DNA from: Tuctoria greenei
Taxonomy: Eukaryota; Streptophyta; Magnoliopsida; Poales; Poaceae
Assembly (NCBI GenBank): GCA_036927565.1
Contig: JAYESD010000001.1
Coordinates: 75,349,751-75,413,750, forward strand
Reading direction: 5' to 3'
Length of the DNA: 64,000 nucleotides
Positions 58,202 through 64,000 of this stretch are shown here, one piece after another. The notes under the pieces were generated by a model. It was not told the origin of the DNA and made no database searches. It was given only the letters and a program-made list of their open reading frames with translations. Numbering within the stretch: position 1 is the first letter of the stretch; every line of letters begins with the position of its first letter. The position numbers and the translations under genes were made by a program.

Positions 58202-59040
58202 TATCGGTACCCTGGGTACCATATACCCCTTGGGATTGCAAAGATCTCAGGGGAAAGTCACCCACTTGATTTGAAGACCTTCGGAGGCCCACATGTCAGA
58301 CATGTCCGGACCCGCTTCTCCAACATGGTTAGTCCCAGGGTCGCCACGTGTACTATCCAACTGGAGCTACCGCTCGCAAGGGGGGAAGCTCCGGGCTATG
58401 TACCAAAGTGGCACCCCCAGACCTAACCCCAGACCGAGGGAAGCTCCGGGGCTGACATGTGTCAGCTAACACCGGAACCATCTGTTCCCCATAGTGTGCT
58501 CCGGTGCTGCCATGTGTCCAACCGTCGGATCTTCAACCTCTAACCTCCGGAAGACTTCACAACGGCTCCGGATCTTCAAAGGAGAATCAAGGACTTCAAG
58601 ACCCGATTAAGTGTCATTAATACGATATTAATGACACATGATCAGACGACCTTAATTACCAGTAACGGTGCTGTCAAAGCCCATTACCCGGTCATTAAGG
58701 GCAATTAAATGTGTTGAATAAGTATCAATACTAGTAACCGCCGGGGCCACATGTCGGGCTAGGCTAATTTGTAACGGTCTGCCCTTGTACTATAAAAGGA
58801 CAGGCCGACGATGGACTCTACACGTTCAGACACGCTGACACACGTGCTACATCCAATACAACATCAACACACCCCGTGGAGTAGGGTATTACGCTGAGGC
58901 GGCCCGAACCACGTAAATTCTTGTATCTCCTGCGTCATTTGTAATTCACCTTCTTGAATCTCTGCGCGCCCACACCGAACTACAAACTCCTCTAACACTT
59001 TAGTAGTGTCGGGAGATATGCCGGATCCAAACCACTGACA
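58202..59040 (+). repeat. 3' LTR of Tat-lineage element
   Basis: 839 bp, the same length as the 5' LTR. The first dinucleotide is TA instead of TG. A purine-rich CAGGGGG tract (58191-58197) just upstream serves as the likely PPT. A TATA box is present at 58791-58797. Confidence 0.95.
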
Positions 59041-59097
59041 GGCGTGATGCCCACTACTGCAGTCCCTTGTGTCCTGCCACTAGTGACTTATTTTGTA

Positions 59098-59177
59098 CTC
59101 CTCCATTCTCTGAAATGCTTATCACTTGATAGTTTATTTTTGAACTAACAAATTAGTGATAAGTATTTGAGAACAGG
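59098..59177. mobile_element. Stowaway-like MITE (copy B)
   Basis: This is the counterpart of 19443-19519, three bases longer and with more complete terminal complementarity (CTCCTCCATTCTCTGAAATGC). TA flanks lie on both sides. Confidence 0.65.
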
Positions 59178-59551
59178 TAGTAATGAAAGTAGTTACGTTT
59201 CTATAGAACACTGCACCAGGTATTAGAATTGTAACTTTCATACAGTTGCAACATCCAACGGGTGTTGGGACTCTTTCTTTAACTAGCAAAGTATTTTCAA
59301 ACAATTCTCAACAGTTTAATTTATATTGGCTAACAGTGTTTACTATATTTAGTTACTAACTACCTACATGACTGGGAAATGAGTTTGTTGGCAATATTAT
59401 ATCTCGTTGGTGGTGTGCAACATAAAAAACTGTTCGAGGAAATGCGAATTTGCAGTAAACAATTGTCATTCAGTTTACAAAAAAAGGCTACAAGCTAGTA
59501 AAAATGTTGGGCACTTGTAAAGAGCTGCCGCGAGAGATGAAAACACTTGTA

Positions 59552-59620
59552 CTCTCTCCGTTTCTAAAAGCTTGTCGCTTTATAAAATGCAAAGCGACAA
59601 ACTTTGAGAGACGGAGTGAG
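59552..59620. mobile_element. Stowaway-like MITE (copy B)
   Basis: This is the counterpart of 19896-19964, 69 bp, flanked by TA (59550-59551 and 59621-59622), with CTCTCTCCGTTTC termini. Confidence 0.75.
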
Positions 59621-59901
59621 TAGTCAATAGCACACATAACTTTACAGCTAGAGCAAAGAGCATGGTTGGATCTGCTACATAAATATGCATATCATACATG
59701 CTTTATGCAGCTGTATTCCGTATAAATAAAATTATAACAAATATATTCATCGATCCGTGACCTTAGCTTATGATCCTAACACATGAAACGTAATTGATGC
59801 AATTTTTCCTCATGTTTTTTGCTGATCATATGCGTATGCATGTTCCTTGTCATCAAATTTTATTCTCGAAATTATCGTGACGTCCTCGATATTCCATCCT
59901 C

Positions 59902-59908
59902 TATAAAA
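59902..59908 (+). promoter_or_regulatory. TATA box of truncated O-methyltransferase copy
   Basis: TATAAAA lies 83 bp upstream of the ATG at 59985, exactly as in the intact copy. Confidence 0.65.
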
Positions 59909-59984
59909 GGACCTGGAGCGCACTAGACAAGGCCGTGCCAATAGAAGAAAAAGTTTATTTCATTCTGTGAAGCTAACTAGGACC

Positions 59985-60114
59985 ATGACGCTTAGACTCT
60001 TGGCCGAAGTGAGCCCCCAGGAATTGCTCGTTGGTCTTGCCGATGTCCAAAGCCATCTGCTTGGTTACGTTAAGTCCATGGCGCTCAAGTGCGCCGTCAA
60101 TCTCGGCATCCCTG
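59985..60114 (+). pseudogene. O-methyltransferase, 5' fragment disrupted by Copia insertion
   Basis: The first 43 codons and one base are nearly identical to the intact gene at 20315, with one amino-acid change (Asp to Asn at residue 39). At 60115 a Copia LTR begins; the CCCTG before it (60110-60114) corresponds to CCCCG in the intact copy and is the likely 5-bp target-site duplication. The rest of the gene should lie beyond the element, outside the window. The promoter, including the TATA box and two MITEs, is retained, so a truncated transcript reading into the retrotransposon is possible. Confidence 0.9.
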
Positions 60115-60622
60115 TGTTGGTCATATGTCCAAGAGGTAATCATAACAATTCAGCTTGAGGCCTATTGGATATTTGATCCATAAGCAATTAGGGTACTATT
60201 GGGTCTGCGACCTAAAAGCCCATCATTAGTACGCCTATAAATATGAGGGGTAGGGTTAGGGGCTAATGACCCCACCACGTGACAGCCCTAGCCGCCACCC
60301 CTCGAAGGCCTCACGCCGAGACCCTTGCCACGCGCGCGGTGCTAGCACACCGGCGCACGGTGTTCCTCTCCGTACGTGTGGACTCCGTGGAGGCGCTGCT
60401 GCTACTGCTGTGCTGATCGGCTACGACGATCGTGATCGTCTATCTGCTGCTGTTACGAGAACGAGGAGGAGACGAACGAGATCGTCTACTTCCCCTACAC
60501 CGAAGCGCATCTACGTTCCGCTGCGCTGCGCGTCTAGTGGTAACGATCCATGAGCTCTGTACTCGAATATTTCCTGGGTGACGCGGTAGAGTTGCTAGAG
60601 TAGCGTATCGAGATTACCAACA
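60115..60622 (+). repeat. 5' LTR of Copia element
   Basis: 508 bp. A TATAAATA box lies at 60236-60243, about 120 bp into the LTR, a usual place for short Copia LTRs. The downstream half is GC-rich. Confidence 0.88.
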
Positions 60623-60623
60623 G

Positions 60624-60635
60624 TGGTATCAGAGC
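60624..60635 (+). other. Primer binding site of Copia element
   Basis: TGGTATCAGAGC lies one base after the LTR. This is the canonical initiator-tRNA-Met-complementary site of plant Copia elements. Confidence 0.9.
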
Positions 60636-61981
60636 CTACTTGCGTAGTTTCTGGTCTAGATCTTGTTAGTAGATGGTATCTACTGCAGACATATTCATAC
60701 GATGAATTTTATCGCACGATTTTTGGGGTTTGGAATTGGTTAGAGTAGATTGTGATCGTATATGACTAAAGGGTCAGTTCGTGCTCCTTCTCTGCTGTGT
60801 GCGCAACCTGTCCCTACCGGCTGGAATGACCATCGGGACTAATTGTGTACATAGCTAACAGATTGAGCCAATAGACCACGATCATGAGTCACGATCTACT
60901 CATGAATAACCAGTCACATTGAAAATTGAGGCATTCTGAATGGCTCGAATTCGGGTTGATTTGATCAATCCGATGAGATTTTTATAGTGATTTCATAGAT
61001 GCGATCTATGTAATTCCGTTTTGTGACCACCGTTTTGCTGTCTGCTATAGCGATTACATAATATAGTTTCGCGCTAGAAATTGTTCTACGCTTAACTCGT
61101 TTTTGCAGGGAATGATGTGAATGGTATGGCCTTAATGTGATGTGATGATCTTTGTGTAAATTCGTGCAGCTTGCGTGTTGCAAATTTAACACAACCGGGT
61201 TGAGGTTGTCACATAATTGTATAACGACCTGCGTGTCGACCTGTGATGCTTGATCTCTCATGTAATTTTTTTGGTAGCTATTAGTTGTATTAGCTTCTTT
61301 TATTATCATGGAGATGTCTTCAAGTATTGTGGAGATGGAGATCACCACAAGAAGGGAGGCATGGCAGCTTAGATCTTGATGGAACCGTGGCGATGGAGAC
61401 CATTATAATTCTAAAGGCCATACTATTCACAATGTGATATGATCATATGCCTTTGATGCTTATTACTATTCTTTTCATGCTTCTCATATGGTGGATGTTT
61501 TGTCATGATAGAATAGCTTCCCTCACAAAAGTTGAGCATTTGATGCAATTTACCAATAGCTGCACCTATGATATTTTGATCGTTGTGTGGTAGGTTTGCA
61601 AAAGCAAAGTACCATCATCTATCATAATTCATAGGGTGAATGTTGGACATTCACATGCATAGTGTTGGTTTACTCAACAAAGCTATCAAAACGGTTTTGG
61701 GCTTTATGGCATAGAGTTGGGAGCCGGGGCATTAGATGTCACCCAACTAACAAGAGTCATATAGAGATATGATTAACAATGGTTGTTTACCTATGTCACT
61801 AATTTCCTAGCAGTGAAGCCAAAGCTCACTAGGAATTAGTGAATATGGATCTTGAACCACTATATGTCGTTAGAGGGAAGACGATGATCATATAGTGGTG
61901 ATATCTTTTATTAAACTGTTAATAGAAGATTGGTACATAACATAGTACTAAACCTTGCATATTTATTTTCTATTGTAGATA

Positions 61982-64000
61982 ATGTCTGCTAGTAACAATT
62001 TTGGTTTCAATTTGCGATCTGTGCTTGAGAAGGAAAAACTCAATGGATCTAACTTTATCGATTGGTACCGCAACCTGAGAATCGTTCTTATGCAAGAGAA
62101 AACAGAGTACGTTCTACTGCAGCCTTACCCTAATGACCTCCCAGCTGATGGAACTAATGCAGCACGTAGAGCTTATACGAAGCACTGCGATGATGCGCTT
62201 AATGTAAGCTGCCTCATGCTCGCCACTATATCCCCTGATCTGCAAATACAGTATGAGCATACAGATTCTTATGCTATGATTGAGGGACTGCGTGGAATGT
62301 TTGAGAACCAAGCAAGGGCTGAGAGATACAACATCTCAAAGTCCTTGTTCTCATGCAAGCTGGCGGAGCGTAGCCCGGTCAGCCCTCATGTAATCAAAAT
62401 GATTGGTTACATTGAAACTTTGGGCAAACTTGGTTCTGAACTCAAGGATGATCTGGCTATTGATGTGGTTCTCCAGTCGCTCCCATCGAGCTACGAGCCA
62501 TTTATATTGAATTTTCAAATGAATGGCATGGTAAAAACTTTGGCTGAATTGCATGGGAAGCTTAAAATAGCCGAAGAAAGCATTAAGAAAAACGCCACTC
62601 ATGTGACGATGGTACAAAAGGAGAATAAAAAGAGGAAGCATGTGACGCATCCTAAAGGCAAAGGCAAGGGAAAGGTTCCCGATGAGCCCTCAAGCTCAAA
62701 GTCTAAGCCAAAGGGAAAATCTGGCCCTTCTCCTAATGATGAATGCTTTCACTGTCATGGTAAGGGACACTGGTCTAGGAATTGCAAGAAGTACTTGGAG
62801 GATATCAAGAAGAAGAAGGGAAGTGAGACTTCCGCTTCAGGTATAAATGTTATAGAAATTAACATTGTGTTACCTTCTAGTGAATCATGGGTATTTGATA
62901 CCGGATCGATGATTCACACTTGCAAATCGTTGCAGGGTCTAAGTGAGACTAGAAGATTTTCAAAAGGCGAGTTGGATGTTCGTGTCGGCAATGGAGCAAA
63001 GGTTGTGGTCATAGCTGTCAGAACTTACCACTTGTCATTACCCTCAGGAATAGTTTTGGAATTGAATAATTGTTATTGCATTCCTACTTTGAGCAAGAAC
63101 ATTATATCTCCTTCATGTTTAGAAGAAGTTGATGGTTATGAGATTGTAATAAAGAACAAATGTTGTTCTATTTATTATAATAATATTTTCTATGCTCAAT
63201 GTCTATTGGTGAATGGATTATATGTTCTTGATCTTGAGGATAAAACTATTTGTAACATTAATACCAAAAGGGCTCGTCAAAAAGATCTAAATCCCACTTT
63301 TATTTGGCATTGTCGCTTAGGTCATATAAATGAGAAATGCATTGAAAAACTCCATAAAGATGGTTTACTAAGCTCATTTGATTTTGAATCACTTGACACA
63401 TGTGAATCTTGTTTGCTTGGGAAGATGACCAAAGCACCCTTCACTAGTCAAAGTGAGAGGGCGACTGACTTGTTGGGACTTATACACACAGATGTATGTG
63501 GACCAATGAGTTCAATTGCCCGAGGTGGTTTTCAGTACTTCATCACATTTACCGATGACTTTAGTAGATATGGTTATGTCTACCTAATGAGGCACAAGTC
63601 TGAATCCTTTCAAAAGTTCAAAGAATTTCAGAATGATGTACAGAATCAGTTGGGCAAGACAATTAAACTTCTACGATCTGATCGTGGGGGTGAATATTTG
63701 AGCCATGAATTTTATGATCATTTAAAACAATGTGGAATTGTTCTACAGTTGACTCCACCTGGAACGCCTCAATGGAATGGGGTGTCCGAGCGGAGGAACC
63801 AAACCTTGTTGGACATTGTTAGGTCGATGATGAGCCAAGCAGATCTTCCACTATCCTTTTGGGGTTATTCTCTTAAAATTGCTGCGTTTACACTAAATAG
63901 AGTCCCAACTAAGTCTGTTGAAAAGACACCATATGAGATGTAGACCGGGAAACGTCCCGGATTGTCTTTCCTCAAAGTTTGGGGATGTGATGTTTATGTC
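61982..64000 (+). pseudogene. Copia gag-pol polyprotein (gag, protease, integrase), nonsense at codon 654
   Basis: The ATG at 61982 opens 653 codons. Gag covers residues about 1-240 (LEKEKLNGSNFIDWYRNLRIVL near the start). A CCHC knuckle CFHCHGKGHWSRNC is at about 255-268. The protease motif WVFDTGS is at about 302-308. The pre-integrase HHCC finger (WHCRLGHINEKC ... CESCLLGK) is at about 441-482. The integrase core has a full D-D-E set: HTDVCGP (about 503), LRSDRGGEY (about 566), WNGVSERRN (about 603). TAG at 63941-63943 follows TPYEM, where relatives have Trp. The same frame stays open to the last base of the window with motifs (TGKRPGLSFLKVWGC) that belong to the integrase C-terminal part. 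A single point change thus separates gag-integrase from RT-RNase H. Confidence 0.9.

Larger units (their letters stand above)
46155..59040 (+). mobile_element. Tat-lineage Ty3/Gypsy retrotransposon with antisense accessory gene
   Basis: A 12,886-bp element has two 839-bp LTRs and a perfect GGCGT duplication (46150-46154 and 59041-59045); copy A near 19388 shows the single-copy empty site. Plus-strand order: PBS, gag, protease, RT, RNase H, a second RNase H, integrase. A 5.2-kb 3' region then carries a minus-strand gene before the 3' LTR. The second RNase H and the long 3' region are hallmarks of the Tat clade. By-eye comparison of the LTRs gives about 5% differences, mostly transitions. Stops and frameshifts in pol make it non-autonomous. 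It lies 78 bp beyond the plus-strand CACTA end, in the old upstream flank of the second methyltransferase copy. Confidence 0.92.
60115..64000 (+). mobile_element. Ty1/Copia retrotransposon, 5' part (continues past window end)
   Basis: A 508-bp LTR with terminal inverted repeats TGTTGGT/ACCAACA is followed by a PBS, a leader of about 1.36 kb without long frames, and gag-protease-integrase coding sequence. RT, RNase H and the 3' LTR would lie to the right. It inserted in exon 1 of the second methyltransferase copy in the same orientation as the gene. Confidence 0.92.

Overview
The window looks like nuclear DNA of a flowering plant, most likely a grass (Poaceae). It holds one spliced O-methyltransferase gene of the plant ZRP4/COMT-like class with a GC-rich first exon. 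Around it are nested layers of CACTA (En/Spm) DNA transposons, Ty3/Gypsy elements (a chromodomain Tekay/Del type and a Tat type), Ty1/Copia elements and Stowaway-like MITEs. I see no bacterial-style operons, rRNA or tRNA genes. The species cannot be named from this.

The main architecture is a tandem segmental duplication. Copy A (1 to about 22,700; its left end lies outside the window) and copy B (about 27,900 to 60,114) share the same ancestral order: the end of a minus-strand gypsy element with its LTR, an internally deleted minus-strand CACTA element, the 3' end of a plus-strand CACTA element with an (ATGT)n microsatellite, two Stowaway-like MITEs, then the O-methyltransferase promoter and first exon. 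Each copy was later hit by different insertions. Copy A took a 10.5 kb Tekay-like gypsy element (7180-17664, target-site duplication ATTTC). Copy B took a 9.0 kb CACTA element (36134-45179, TTT), a 12.9 kb Tat-lineage gypsy element (46155-59040, GGCGT) and a Copia element (60115 to beyond the window end). The Copia element splits the second methyltransferase after 43 codons. With the insertions removed, both copies run about 9.8 kb from the first aligned base to the methyltransferase start codon.

Between the copies (22,700-27,900) lie the surviving host gene's 3' flank, the 3' end of a minus-strand Copia element, a CACTA terminal fragment with TTACGACGG repeats, about 1 kb without recognisable content, and a 5' Copia fragment (gag-protease) cut off near 27,890 where copy B begins.

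The only apparently intact host gene is the methyltransferase at 20315-22686 (two exons, 365 residues, SAM motif and catalytic His present). Every transposon gene seen in full carries at least one stop, frameshift or lost catalytic residue. Points of most interest are an antisense, intron-containing accessory gene in the 3' part of the Tat element, a palindrome array in the U3 of the Tekay LTRs, an approximately 190-bp foldback plus a perfect 35-bp palindrome inside the younger CACTA element, and the duplication with its asymmetric decay.
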